Notes: generated by a model from the sequence alone, not told the origin. A stretch of 64,000 nt of DNA from Lawsonia intracellularis PHE/MN1-00 (GCF_000055945.1 NC_008011.1:372001-436000), one strand, 5' to 3'. Shown: positions 27,633 to 37,180, numbered from the stretch's first letter. Translations and numbers: made by a program.

Positions 27633-28849
27633 CTATCTGGCAACATCCAGTCTGCCTCTGAATAAAGATTCATAGCTAAACGACCATCAGCTATTTCTGG
27701 AAACTCCTTAGAAGATGCTATAGTAATCCCTTGATACTCCATTAATAATGCTCTCTGAGCCATTCTAACAGATTTAACATAGGTATTTTCTCTATCATTT
27801 TTCCAGATAAGCCCTAACTCATCAAAAGAAGACTCCAAACAAGCCATTGTAGTTGATAACTGTTCCTTTATACCAACAATAGATTTATGGAATTCAGGAC
27901 TACTATATGCTTTCAAACATTTTACATTTAAATTGCATGGCTTAGATTCAATACATGGAGCACAGTCTATGACTGCTTGCCATACCTTATGACCTTCTCC
28001 ATAAGGACCAGTTTCCCATGCCCAAGCTGAAGACAAAAACATACCACAAACAGGAACACCAAGTCTTGCAGCTAAATGCATAATACCTGTATCTGGTGTA
28101 ACAACTAAATCCAAATCAGATACAGCTTCAACCAGCTCATTCCAGTTAGTTTTTCCTGCAAGATTTTCAGTTTTTTCTATAAGTTTACTTGGTAAATATG
28201 ACATTAAAGTACGTCCAATAGAACGCTCTGTTTTACTACCAAGTAAATAAATCTTCTTTCCTGATGTATGCTCAAAAAAAATACGTACAAGAGGAGCTAA
28301 TATTTCTGGAGGTAGAGAGCGTCGTGCTTGACGTCCTGCAAGGACAATACCTAAACCTTTTCCTCCAGATTTTGCCACAGGATTAACATCCTGAGGTATA
28401 ACTGGATTTGGAGCTAACATACCCCAAAAATCAACTAAATTTAGTGGAGAAACTTTACGTTGTGCTGTCCATCTGAACCCCATCTTTATCCATTTTTCAG
28501 TAACAGGTTGGCCATCCTTTACAATATAACCTCTAACTTTTTCTGAAGGAAATAGTGTAGCAAAAGCCATATTCACACCTGAGTAGTTCAGATTGTATAT
28601 TTCTGTAAACTCCAAAAAATGAAGTTCATTAAAAACTCTATAATTATCTCTAATAACCTGCTGTACTCCACTGTAGTGTGCAATAATTCCATGTACAATA
28701 CATTTAGGGTAGATAGCTTCTGCTAACTCAACAAGTGTTTTATCTACACAAAGATGAACTTCCCCTTCTCTAAGTAGTGAAGCTATAAGTCTTGCAGTTT
28801 GGATAATATCACCAAATCTAGCTAGTTGAATGACTAAATAGCGCTTCAT
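27629..28849 (-). CDS. Glycosyltransferase family 9 (heptosyltransferase-like)
   Basis: A 406-residue GT9 protein. The start YLVIQLARFGDIIQTARLIA is the typical N-terminal nucleotide-fold strand. Near the middle are LAGRQARRSLP and KIYLLGSKTERSIGRTL. The donor-site signature VVTPDTGIMHLAARLGVPVC lies near residue 255. Cysteines cluster at CAPCIESKPCNLNVKC. GT9 enzymes usually transfer ADP-heptose to the LPS inner core, so a role in LPS or a related glycan is likely. It is first in a two-gene operon. Confidence 0.87.
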   Translation of the reverse strand: MKRYLVIQLARFGDIIQTARLIASLLREGEVHLCVDKTLVELAEAIYPKCIVHGIIAHYSGVQQVIRDNYRVFNELHFLEFTEIYNLNYSGVNMAFATLFPSEKVRGYIVKDGQPVTEKWIKMGFRWTAQRKVSPLNLVDFWGMLAPNPVIPQDVNPVAKSGGKGLGIVLAGRQARRSLPPEILAPLVRIFFEHTSGKKIYLLGSKTERSIGRTLMSYLPSKLIEKTENLAGKTNWNELVEAVSDLDLVVTPDTGIMHLAARLGVPVCGMFLSSAWAWETGPYGEGHKVWQAVIDCAPCIESKPCNLNVKCLKAYSSPEFHKSIVGIKEQLSTTMACLESSFDELGLIWKNDRENTYVKSVRMAQRALLMEYQGITIASSKEFPEIADGRLAMNLYSEADWMLPDR

Positions 28850-29284
28850 AACTTATGCCTTGTTAGCTTACTTATCGAAAAAGTAGTCTCCCATATCAAG
28901 TATAGTTATTATAACGTTTAGTTTAAGATAATACACCTATATATTACATATATCTTTAGAGAAGTTATTGTTATAATCATCTATAAACTTAATGTATTAC
29001 TTGATATAATATGTCTCTTTTATAATATAATAACATAATATTAGATAGTTACCATTTTATACCTTGAATGCTAGTATAACTTATTATTATTATTATTATT
29101 TATCTTATGAATACTAGGACAATATTTATTCATAAAAAGATAATAAATGATACTGGATTTTTCTTCTTATCTTGTTTAGCGTATAAAAATACATATAGTT
29201 AAGAATAGTTGATTGTGGGTAAAAAGGTATTACCATCAAATATAACAAAAAGAACATGTAATAATCAGATGTAAATATCATACT
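28850..29284. other. 435-base gene-free region between divergent genes
   Basis: The spacer separates the divergent GT9 and siroheme-dehydrogenase genes, so promoters in both directions are expected. No coding frame fits either neighbour's style. It is very AT-rich. It contains a perfect TTA repeat at 29081-29100, listed separately. I see no promoter strong enough to name and no tRNA or riboswitch fold. Confidence 0.5.
29081..29100. repeat. (TTA)n microsatellite
   Basis: Six and two-thirds uninterrupted copies of TTA in the spacer upstream of the tetrapyrrole genes. Slippage here could vary spacer length. Confidence 0.8.
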
Positions 29285-29962
29285 ATGCAGTATTATCCTC
29301 TCTTTATTGATCTTACTTCTGCAAACTGTCTTATTGTTGGTGCTGGTAATGTTGGTAGACGGAAATTGTATAGCCTTATTAAAGCTCATACAAAACATAT
29401 TCTTATTGTTGATCCTTTACCACCAGGACAAGAACTTAAAGCATTGCTTAAAGAAAAAACTGTATGTTACAAACAACGAACATTTATTACTGAAGATATA
29501 TTAGAAAAGACGTTAGTTTTTGCAGCCACAAATGATAAAAAACTTAATCAATCTATTGCTACCTATTGTAATTTAAAAGGTATTTTATGTAATATTGCTG
29601 ATGCACCCAGTAAAGGAACCTTTATAGTTCCTTCAATTGTTGAAAAAAATGGTATTTCTATTGCTATTTCAACAAATGGTAATAGCCCTGCTTTATCTAA
29701 AAAACTACGTAAAGATATTACAGAATGGCTTGGAGATCGATACACACCTATAGTCACACTTCTATCAAGGTTAAGACCACTAGTTCTTAAAACATCTAAT
29801 ATTACCTTAGATAATACAACATTATTTAATAACATTCTTGATTCTGCACTCTCTGATGCTATTCAACAAAAAAATCGTCTTCAATGCGAAGAAATATTAA
29901 AAAATACACTTCCTAACCACTTACAAATACATATTATGGAATTACTTCATGAGCTGGTCTGA
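29285..29962 (+). CDS. Precorrin-2 dehydrogenase-like protein (siroheme synthase N-terminal type)
   Basis: Predicted to oxidise precorrin-2 to sirohydrochlorin with NAD. The Rossmann loop LIVGAGNVGRRKLYSL is near residues 16-31, and LVFAATNDKKLNQSIATYC and FIVPSIVEKNGISIAISTNG follow, as in CysG-N and Met8 proteins. At 225 residues there is no uroporphyrinogen methyltransferase domain. In Desulfovibrio siroheme also feeds the alternative haem pathway. It overlaps the CcsA/HemX-like gene by 14 bases, and hemA follows, which supports the tetrapyrrole role. Confidence 0.87.
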   Translation: MQYYPLFIDLTSANCLIVGAGNVGRRKLYSLIKAHTKHILIVDPLPPGQELKALLKEKTVCYKQRTFITEDILEKTLVFAATNDKKLNQSIATYCNLKGILCNIADAPSKGTFIVPSIVEKNGISIAISTNGNSPALSKKLRKDITEWLGDRYTPIVTLLSRLRPLVLKTSNITLDNTTLFNNILDSALSDAIQQKNRLQCEEILKNTLPNHLQIHIMELLHELV

Positions 29963-30839
29963 ATTACTTCCAATAATCATTGTTCACTTTTATGCACTAG
30001 GCACAATCACTATTGTATCTGGAGTATTATCTCAAACTAAATGGTTAACTAGAATTGCTTTCTGGCTTATCTTTTTAGGGGTTATAACTCATACTGCTCT
30101 ACTCATTTTACTATGGGAAACACCTTTCTCTACTTTCACACAACCTGTTTACATGTTTATTCTTTCATGGCTTATAATCTTTATTGCTCTTATTATTTGG
30201 ATTTATTGTAAATATGAAACCTTGCTTCTTCCTATGGTTCCACTGGCTCTTCTCATATTTCTATTTGCATTATTATTACGCCATACCAAAATGCCACTTC
30301 CTCCTGCACTTCCAGGTATAACCTTTGCTGTCCATATTACTGCTATGTTTTTAAGCATTGGTCTAACATCTCTTGGTTTTGGAGCTAGCATTCTTTTCTT
30401 ACTACAAGAAAAAAGTATCAAAAAGAAAATACCTCTAATAGGATTTCAAAAAGATATTCCAGCTCTTACAATCCTTGACAAGATTAATGCTTTATCTGTT
30501 ATGATAGGTTTTCCATTATTTAGTATAGGAATATTATTTGGTATTGTTTCTGCCCGTCTAACATGGGGTAATCTTTTTGTTTTTGATCCTAAAGAGGTTA
30601 TAAGTCTTATTGCCTGGTGTTTATATGCATGGCTTTTTTACCAACGCTTTACTCATGGATGGCAAGGACGTAAACCTGCTATATTAGCTATTTGGATTTT
30701 CTGTATTTGCGTTTTTTCTCTTGTTGTGGTTAACTTTTTTACAGAAACCTATCACAATTTTTACGTTGAGAAGATGCTGAGAAGATATGGAACAACATAT
30801 TTATCTTATAGGCATGAACCATCGTACAGCAAGTATTGA
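29949..30839 (+). CDS. CcsA/HemX-like cytochrome assembly membrane protein
   Basis: A 296-residue protein with about eight membrane segments. The central LPGITFAVHITAMFLSIGLT, RLTWGNLFVFDPKEVISLIA and WLFYQRFTHGWQGRKPA segments match the CcmC/CcsA/HemX family, which handles haem and contains conserved His and a Trp-rich region. The WGNLF.FDPKE segment corresponds to the WG.YW.WDPKE haem loop in degenerate form. It sits between a siroheme enzyme and hemA, as HemX does in other bacteria. Its last 17 codons overlap hemA by 53 bases in another frame. Confidence 0.85.
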   Translation: MSWSELLPIIIVHFYALGTITIVSGVLSQTKWLTRIAFWLIFLGVITHTALLILLWETPFSTFTQPVYMFILSWLIIFIALIIWIYCKYETLLLPMVPLALLIFLFALLLRHTKMPLPPALPGITFAVHITAMFLSIGLTSLGFGASILFLLQEKSIKKKIPLIGFQKDIPALTILDKINALSVMIGFPLFSIGILFGIVSARLTWGNLFVFDPKEVISLIAWCLYAWLFYQRFTHGWQGRKPAILAIWIFCICVFSLVVVNFFTETYHNFYVEKMLRRYGTTYLSYRHEPSYSKY

Positions 30840-32079
30840 TGTCCGAGAATGCTTTGCACTAACGGAGCATTGCTCAAAAGACGATTGGGCAATTCCATTA
30901 ATAAAAGGTATTCAAGAATCTCTTATCCTTTCTACTTGTAATCGTGTAGAAATTCTTGCTGTTGGTGATAGTAACACACCTGAAATTATTCTTTCTGCTT
31001 GGGCAAAAGTAAAAACACGTTCTATAGAAGAGCTTGTTCCACACACATATACTTACCAAGGGCGCTCAGCAATTTCACATCTCTTCTGTGTGGCTTCAAG
31101 TTTAGACTCTATGGTGTTAGGCGAACCTCAAATACTAGGTCAATTAAAAGACGCATATAAACTTGCAACAATAGCTGGAGCTTCAAAAACAATCCTTAAT
31201 AGACTTCTTCATAAAGCTTTTTCTGTTGCTAAACGTGTCCGTACAGAAACATCTATTGCTTCTAATGCAGTATCAATAAGCTATGCTGCTGTAAAACTTG
31301 CCAAAAAAATCTTTGGTACTATGAATCAATATAAAGCTATGCTTATTGGTGCAGGAGAAATGGCTGAGCTTGCTGCAATGCATTTAATGCAAGCAGGTAT
31401 TCAACAACTAAAAATTGTTAATAGAACATATAGTCAAGCACAAGAACTAGCTTCTCAGTTTAGAGGAGAAGCTATTCCTTTTGAAAAACTTGTTACCTAT
31501 CTTGCAGAAGTAGATATTGTTATAAGTTCTACAGGAGCTCCTCAAACCATCATTCACTTCAATGATATTAAAAACATACTCAGTAAAAGAAAACATTATC
31601 CCATGCTTTTTATTGACATTGCTGTTCCTAGAGATATTGATCCTAATGTTCATCAGCTAGATAATATCTACCTTTATGACATTGATGATCTTAAAGAAAT
31701 TGTTGAAGATAATATTGTACAACGACAAGATGAAGCTATAAAGGCAAAGCATATAATACAAGATGAAATTGACTCTTTTTGTGCATGGTTACAAGCTCTT
31801 ATTTTACAACCCACTATTGTTGACTTACGAAAACGCTTTTCTACTTATGCAGAAGAAGAACTTGAAAGAACATTAAAAAAGATTGGTCCTGTTGATAGAA
31901 AAACTCGAGAAGCATTAGAAACTATGATCGATGCTCTCATTCGAAAACTTACCCATGATCCTATAAGTTATTTAAAATGTGCTCATCGAACTATTGACAC
32001 TAACCATATAACCTTAGCACGGCAGATGTTTAACCTAGATAAAATTCCTCAAACAAACAAGGCTGTTAATGAAGACTAA
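30787..32079 (+). CDS. hemA: Glutamyl-tRNA reductase
   Basis: First committed step of C5 tetrapyrrole synthesis, reducing glutamyl-tRNA to glutamate-1-semialdehyde with NADPH. The N-terminus IYLIGMNHRTASIDVRE and the catalytic Cys in LILSTCNRVEILAV are present. SLDSMVLGEPQILGQLKDAY and the NADPH loop LIGAGEMAELAAMHL follow, and the C-terminal helical dimerisation domain ends the protein (430 residues). The conserved N-terminus begins at residue 5, so the 53-base overlap with the preceding gene is real. It probably makes precursors for siroheme and haem. Confidence 0.96.
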   Translation: MEQHIYLIGMNHRTASIDVRECFALTEHCSKDDWAIPLIKGIQESLILSTCNRVEILAVGDSNTPEIILSAWAKVKTRSIEELVPHTYTYQGRSAISHLFCVASSLDSMVLGEPQILGQLKDAYKLATIAGASKTILNRLLHKAFSVAKRVRTETSIASNAVSISYAAVKLAKKIFGTMNQYKAMLIGAGEMAELAAMHLMQAGIQQLKIVNRTYSQAQELASQFRGEAIPFEKLVTYLAEVDIVISSTGAPQTIIHFNDIKNILSKRKHYPMLFIDIAVPRDIDPNVHQLDNIYLYDIDDLKEIVEDNIVQRQDEAIKAKHIIQDEIDSFCAWLQALILQPTIVDLRKRFSTYAEEELERTLKKIGPVDRKTREALETMIDALIRKLTHDPISYLKCAHRTIDTNHITLARQMFNLDKIPQTNKAVNED

Positions 32080-32207
32080 CAATGGATCTAGGTATCTTTT
32101 CTTCCCTAACATTAACTATGATACAATCCTTTTACTTCTAGTAATAATAACGTATATACTATTTGAGCAACATTAAACTTATCACTTCTACCATTCAAGG
32201 TTTATCT

Positions 32208-33515
32208 ATGGGCTTCTTTTCCTCCTTAAAAAATGCATTATTATCATCTAATAGTAAGGTAACTAATTCTACAAAGTTAAATATAGAGCTCCAACCATCC
32301 ACAACAACTGCTAACAATGGCTGGAAAGAGCAACTTATTATATCATTACGGCAAGCAAAACCTCAGCTCTCTCTTTGGTTAGATTTAACACTTAAAGGGA
32401 TCACTCATGCAAATGAACAACTATGGGAACGTGTTACCTTTTTACTTGTTACCTTAGGAGTTTCTGAAAATGAAGCCAGAGCTTTTACTCAAAACTTTCA
32501 ACAATGGTCAATGGATCTAGGCTATACAAAATTAAGTGATTTTCGTTCTGAACTTCAATATAGATTATCTCTCACTCTTGAATTAGAAGATGAAGAAAGT
32601 GAGCAAAATAGATTACTAACCAAAATACATACAGGACTTGCTAAAACAAGAGAACATCTTAGCCAAGGACTAAAAACTGTTTTTTCTCATCATAAAAAAT
32701 TATCTAACGACTTTTGGGATGAACTAGAAGAACTTTTTATTCTTTCAGATATGGGTGTAGAAACAGCAGAAATGTTAACATCCCGTCTTAAGATACGGGC
32801 CACCAAAGCTAATATTTCTATACCAGAAGAGCTTTCTCCTTTACTTGCTAATGAATTAGAAATTATTTTAAAAATTTCTCCTCGTGTTTTAGCTATCAAT
32901 CCTCCTGAAGTTATCTTGCTTATTGGTGTTAATGGGGTAGGTAAAACAACCACTATTGCAAAACTAGCATATCGAATGCATTTACAAGGGAAAAAAGTCC
33001 TACTTGCTGCAGCAGACACATTCCGTGCTGCAGCTATAGAACAATTAGAAGTATGGGCTCAACGTATTGGCATTGTATTTTATACCAAAGGAACAGGAGC
33101 TGATCCTGCTGCTGTTGCATGGGAAGCTGTAGAACATGCAATCCAAAAACAGTTTGATGTTGTTCTTATAGATACAGCCGGACGTCTGCATACAAAAACA
33201 AACCTCATGGATGAACTCTCAAAAATTCGTAATGTTATTGCTAAAAAACATCCTGGAGCACCACATAGGACAATTTTAATTATTGATGCTACAACTGGAC
33301 AAAATGCATTACAACAAACAAAAGTCTTTAAAGAATCCACAGGAATTGATGAAATAATTGTCACTAAACTTGATGGTACTGCCAAAGGTGGTGTAGCTAT
33401 TGCTGTTTCTCTACAGTATGGTATTCCTATTACCTATGTTGGCCTTGGAGAAAAAATGGAAGATCTACAGCCATTCAACGGAGAAAAATTTGCTAAAGCT
33501 TTACTTAATATTTAA
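32208..33515 (+). CDS. ftsY: Signal recognition particle receptor FtsY
   Basis: SRP-receptor GTPase that delivers ribosome-nascent chain complexes to SecYEG. ATG 32208 is chosen over the upstream TTG at 32163 because AAGG lies seven bases before it and MGFFSSLKNALL is a plausible membrane-targeting start. The NG domain is complete: G1 GVNGVGKTTTIAKLA near residue 240, DTFRAAAIEQLEVWA, DTAGRLHTKTNLMDEL near 322, and TKLDGTAKGGVA near 386. The acidic A domain is short, and the protein has 435 residues. Confidence 0.96.
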   Translation: MGFFSSLKNALLSSNSKVTNSTKLNIELQPSTTTANNGWKEQLIISLRQAKPQLSLWLDLTLKGITHANEQLWERVTFLLVTLGVSENEARAFTQNFQQWSMDLGYTKLSDFRSELQYRLSLTLELEDEESEQNRLLTKIHTGLAKTREHLSQGLKTVFSHHKKLSNDFWDELEELFILSDMGVETAEMLTSRLKIRATKANISIPEELSPLLANELEIILKISPRVLAINPPEVILLIGVNGVGKTTTIAKLAYRMHLQGKKVLLAAADTFRAAAIEQLEVWAQRIGIVFYTKGTGADPAAVAWEAVEHAIQKQFDVVLIDTAGRLHTKTNLMDELSKIRNVIAKKHPGAPHRTILIIDATTGQNALQQTKVFKESTGIDEIIVTKLDGTAKGGVAIAVSLQYGIPITYVGLGEKMEDLQPFNGEKFAKALLNI

Positions 33516-33584
33516 TATTCCACCCTCATATAACTATAATTAGTATATCTCATACTATTTAATGATCAAACAAAAGAAATAATA

Positions 33585-34238
33585 ATGGCATACATTCTTC
33601 CTGGATCATCTTTAGATGCAGATCTTTATGCAATTACAGATGATGCACTTTCTTTTAACAGGTCTGTTATAGAAGTTGTTAAACAACTATTAGATGCTGG
33701 AATAAGGATTATCCAATATCGTGAAAAAAATAAGTCTTCAAACAGTATGCTTAAGGACTGTATAACGATCAAAAAATTAACAGAAGAAGCTAATGCATGT
33801 TTTATTGTAAATGATCATGTAGATATTGCAGTACTATGTAATGCTGATGGAGTCCACCTTGGACAGGATGATCTCCCAGTTGATAAAGTACGGGAGCTTA
33901 TAGGAAAAGAAAAAATTATTGGACTGTCAACCCATAGCCCACAACAGGCTCAAAAAGCTATTGAAATGGGCGCTGACTATATTGGTGTCGGACCTCTCTA
34001 CCCTACAAAAACTAAAAAAGACGTATGTGAACCTGTTACAATTAGCTATCTTGATTGGGTTGTCAGCCATATAGCTATTCCTTTTGTTGCTATTGGTGGT
34101 ATCAAGCAACATAATATCCAAGAAGTCATTCAACATGGTGCAAAGTGTTGCGCACTTGTCTCAGAAATTCTTAGTGCTCCTAATATACCTTTACGTATAC
34201 AAGAATTACGTCAAGCTATACTATTGGCTCATACATAG
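33585..34238 (+). CDS. thiE: Thiamine-phosphate synthase
   Basis: Couples HMP-PP and thiazole phosphate to thiamine phosphate. The TIM-barrel motifs are YREKNKSSNSMLKDC, FIVNDHVDIAVLCNADGVHL, GQDDLP, IIGLSTHSPQQAQKAIEMGA and DYIGVGPLYPTKTKKD, then VAIGGIKQHNIQEVIQHGA. The 217 residues match ThiE. No TPP riboswitch is visible in the 69 bases after ftsY, and no other thi gene lies in the window. Confidence 0.95.
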   Translation: MAYILPGSSLDADLYAITDDALSFNRSVIEVVKQLLDAGIRIIQYREKNKSSNSMLKDCITIKKLTEEANACFIVNDHVDIAVLCNADGVHLGQDDLPVDKVRELIGKEKIIGLSTHSPQQAQKAIEMGADYIGVGPLYPTKTKKDVCEPVTISYLDWVVSHIAIPFVAIGGIKQHNIQEVIQHGAKCCALVSEILSAPNIPLRIQELRQAILLAHT

Positions 34239-34368
34239 TGATAGACCTCTTATATAAAATTCTTAATATCCTCTTTTCTTCTTATAGTCATTATAATAAG
34301 TAATTCTTTAGAGTCTATACTAATATAAAGGTAGTATCTTTTATAAGTTATAATTCATTGAAGAATAG

Positions 34369-35796
34369 TTATTTTTCTAATAGTCGTTTTGAAATTGCTT
34401 GAGCTGCTTTCCTTCCAGCATCCATTGCTAATACGACAGTCTGTGCACCAGTGACAATATCGCCTCCAGCAAAGACATTAGGAATAGATGTTTCCCCAAC
34501 CTCATCTGTGAGAATATATCCTTCATGCGTAAGTTTAAGACCTTGTATTTTCTCTAATAATCTTTGGTTTGGTTTACTTCCAATAGCAATAATAGCAAGA
34601 TCTGTTGTATATTCAAACAGCTCCCCTTTTATAGGTATAGCACATCTACGGCCAGAGGCATCAGGTTCTCCAAGAGTCATTCTTTGCAAGGTTACAGAAC
34701 ATAATTTGTTATTTTTATCTTTGTGAAAAGCAACAGGAGCTACTAACTCCATAATGTTTACACCTTCTTCTTCAGCATATGCAATCTCTTCATCTCTTGC
34801 TGGCATTTCTGACTTTGTACGTCTATATATGATATGTACTTTTTCTGCTCCAAGGCGGATAGCTGTACGTGAAGCATCCATAGCTACATTACCAGCTCCA
34901 AAAACTGTTACAGAACGTCCTAGATAATTATTTTGTACCGATAGTAAACGTTCCTTGTCTGACTGATTGACTTTTATATCTTTTAGATACTTGGTAGCTA
35001 AAAAAACTCCAGAAATATCTTCACCAGGAATACCTAACTGACATGATAGTCCAGCACCTATACCAATAAAAATAGCTTTGTATCCTTCATCAAAAAGATG
35101 TTGAATAGTTAAAGTATCCCCTATACCCTGTGTACTAAATGTCACACCCATACTACGTAATGCTTTAATTTCATCACTAACAACCGTATTAGGCAACCGA
35201 AAAGTAGGTATACCATAGGTAAGTATACCTCCATGTTCATAGCATGGGTCAAAAATTGTAACACCAATGCCCTGAGCTATAAGATAACCTGCAGCCGTAA
35301 GTGATGCCGGTCCAGAACCAATACATGCGACTTTACAATGTGTAACTACAGGAGGCTTTGCATCATATTCATTCAAACCAACATATAATCCAACTTCCAT
35401 ATTTAATATAGAATCTGCTACATATCTTTCTAAACGACCAATACATACAGGATTACCTTTTGCCTTTAGAACACAAGAACCTTCACACTGTGTATCTTGA
35501 GGACAAACTCTTCCACAAATTGCAGGTAGACTATTAGTTGTGCGAATAATTCTGTATGCTTCTTTTAAATCTCCACTTAATAATGCAGCAATAAATTCTG
35601 GGATACGTACCTGAGCAGGACAAGCTTGCTTACAGCGTGGTCTCTTACACTGAAGACACCTTGATGCTTCTATCTTTGCTTGTTCATCTGTATATCCAAT
35701 TGCAACTTCATCAAAATTACATATACGATTACTAACAGGAAGACATGGTGTACCACTACTCAACACTCCTCCTACTTTTTTATGAAGAATTGTCAT
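34369..35796 (-). CDS. NADPH-dependent glutamate synthase small-subunit-type flavoprotein (GltA/NfnB-like)
   Basis: A 475-residue FAD/NADPH oxidoreductase. The N-terminus binds two 4Fe-4S clusters, with CLQCKRPRCKQACP and CGRVCPQDTQCEGSC. The FAD site is IGSGPASLTAAGYLIAQGI and the NADPH site is VTVFGAGNVAMDASRTAIRLG. The C-terminal FAD part is NVFAGGDIVTGAQTVVLAMD. Such proteins serve as glutamate synthase beta subunits, as homomeric GltA, or as the large subunit of NfnAB/sulfide dehydrogenase. The NfnA/SudB partner normally adjacent is absent here, so the exact reaction is open. It is transcribed alone, convergent with thiE. Confidence 0.85.
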   Translation of the reverse strand: MTILHKKVGGVLSSGTPCLPVSNRICNFDEVAIGYTDEQAKIEASRCLQCKRPRCKQACPAQVRIPEFIAALLSGDLKEAYRIIRTTNSLPAICGRVCPQDTQCEGSCVLKAKGNPVCIGRLERYVADSILNMEVGLYVGLNEYDAKPPVVTHCKVACIGSGPASLTAAGYLIAQGIGVTIFDPCYEHGGILTYGIPTFRLPNTVVSDEIKALRSMGVTFSTQGIGDTLTIQHLFDEGYKAIFIGIGAGLSCQLGIPGEDISGVFLATKYLKDIKVNQSDKERLLSVQNNYLGRSVTVFGAGNVAMDASRTAIRLGAEKVHIIYRRTKSEMPARDEEIAYAEEEGVNIMELVAPVAFHKDKNNKLCSVTLQRMTLGEPDASGRRCAIPIKGELFEYTTDLAIIAIGSKPNQRLLEKIQGLKLTHEGYILTDEVGETSIPNVFAGGDIVTGAQTVVLAMDAGRKAAQAISKRLLEK

Positions 35797-36048
35797 AATT
35801 ATAACCTAATAAACAGAATAGCATTCTTAAATAACAAAAAAATTCAACTCTAATATAGAATGATCTTTTCTTTCTAACATAAAAAATAACCTTCTTACTC
35901 TTAGCTAGAAAAAATAGATTTTCTTCTATGTTGCAACTTTAACTATAATATAAGAAGATAGGTATAATACACTCTATACCCATGGTTAAAAATAGTTATA
36001 TATGACCTAACATTAATTAACAATATCTAACTTATAAAAAACCTTTTT

Positions 36049-36975
36049 ATGAATGAAACGTTTACTGTATATTTAGCTCCACATGGTTTTTTACAAGAAC
36101 TTATTGATGAAATAAATACAAATATTATTTGTAGTAAAGGTCATCTTATACTTGTAAAAGGTTCTCCTAAAAAATTTGCATGGGCACAAAATACATGGTT
36201 AAGTCCAAGATTTATCCCAATAAGCTCTATTACAGATGGAGCAAAAAAACTTTTATCTATTCAAAGAAATTGGTGGTTACATTCTGAAAACCATCATCGA
36301 CGTGCAACATTAATTCAACAACAATTACCTTATGTTTCAGCCAAAAAGCTTCACTTTGGAGAAATACCTCCTCAAACACCTCTTGGAAGTTGGACTTTAT
36401 GGGAAAAAGACATCATCCTAGCATCACCAGACTGTTCATCAGTATTTCCTGATGGAGTTATTACATTTCATGAAAATAAAATAGAACCACCAAGTAGAGC
36501 ATATCTTAAACTTTGGGAGGTTTTTACACGCTTTTCTTTTGTTCCATCTTATAAAGAGTTATGTATTGATCTTGGGGCATCTCCTGGGGGTTGGACATGG
36601 GTTCTTGCTAAGCTTGGTAGTAGTGTTATTAGTATTGATAAAGCACCATTAGCTTCACATATATCTTCTCTTCCTAATGTAGAACATTATACAGGAAGTG
36701 GCTTTAGATTTACTCCTCTTCATATTGGTAATGTTGATTGGATATTCTCAGATATGGCTTGTTATCCAAACAAACTTTATAACTTTATCCAACCATGGAT
36801 TATTAATAAAAACTGTCACACAATAATCTGCACTTTAAAACTTCAAGGAAAACCTAGTAATAGTACTCTTTCTTGCTTTAAAAAAATTCAATCATCTTAC
36901 CTCATACATTTATCATATAACAAACATGAACTTACATGGATCTATTCTACTAAATACCCATTAGTAATGTTGTAA
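36049..36975 (+). CDS. FtsJ-type 23S rRNA 2'-O-methyltransferase, RlmM-like
   Basis: A 308-residue protein. The N-terminal third resembles a THUMP-like RNA-binding region. The C-terminal FtsJ Rossmann domain has the SAM motif CIDLGASPGGWTWVLAKLGS near residue 170, then VISIDKAPL and VDWIFSDMACYPNKLYNF. The order and PxGSW-type segment (PLGSWTLWEKD) suggest RlmM, which methylates C2498 of 23S rRNA. The final lysine of the catalytic tetrad may be in CTLKLQGKP. No clear Shine-Dalgarno is seen. It is monocistronic. Confidence 0.82.
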   Translation: MNETFTVYLAPHGFLQELIDEINTNIICSKGHLILVKGSPKKFAWAQNTWLSPRFIPISSITDGAKKLLSIQRNWWLHSENHHRRATLIQQQLPYVSAKKLHFGEIPPQTPLGSWTLWEKDIILASPDCSSVFPDGVITFHENKIEPPSRAYLKLWEVFTRFSFVPSYKELCIDLGASPGGWTWVLAKLGSSVISIDKAPLASHISSLPNVEHYTGSGFRFTPLHIGNVDWIFSDMACYPNKLYNFIQPWIINKNCHTIICTLKLQGKPSNSTLSCFKKIQSSYLIHLSYNKHELTWIYSTKYPLVML

Positions 36976-37180
36976 TTTATATTTTTATCAAATAAAATAA
37001 ATATAATAACAAGTTAACTAAACCTATCTTTATTAAGAAATATATAATACTACTATAAACAAATTTTTTATAACATATAATACATTAAATCTATGACTAA
37101 GGTTTTTATTGACAATAAGAAGAATACGTTGCAAAAAACTCTGTAGAGTTTGGTTTACTTTATAAATAATGGAGCAGTTT

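Noticed and set aside
29126-29398. Minus-strand frame of 90 codons in the spacer and start of the siroheme gene
   Set aside because: It runs antisense into a real gene and its sequence is typical of translated AT-rich spacer.
32690-33019. Minus-strand frame of 109 codons within ftsY
   Set aside because: It mirrors the conserved GTPase domain of ftsY and has no independent support.
37109-37114. TTGACA as a -35 element for the HU gene
   Set aside because: No acceptable -10 hexamer lies 16-18 bases downstream, so I do not call a promoter.
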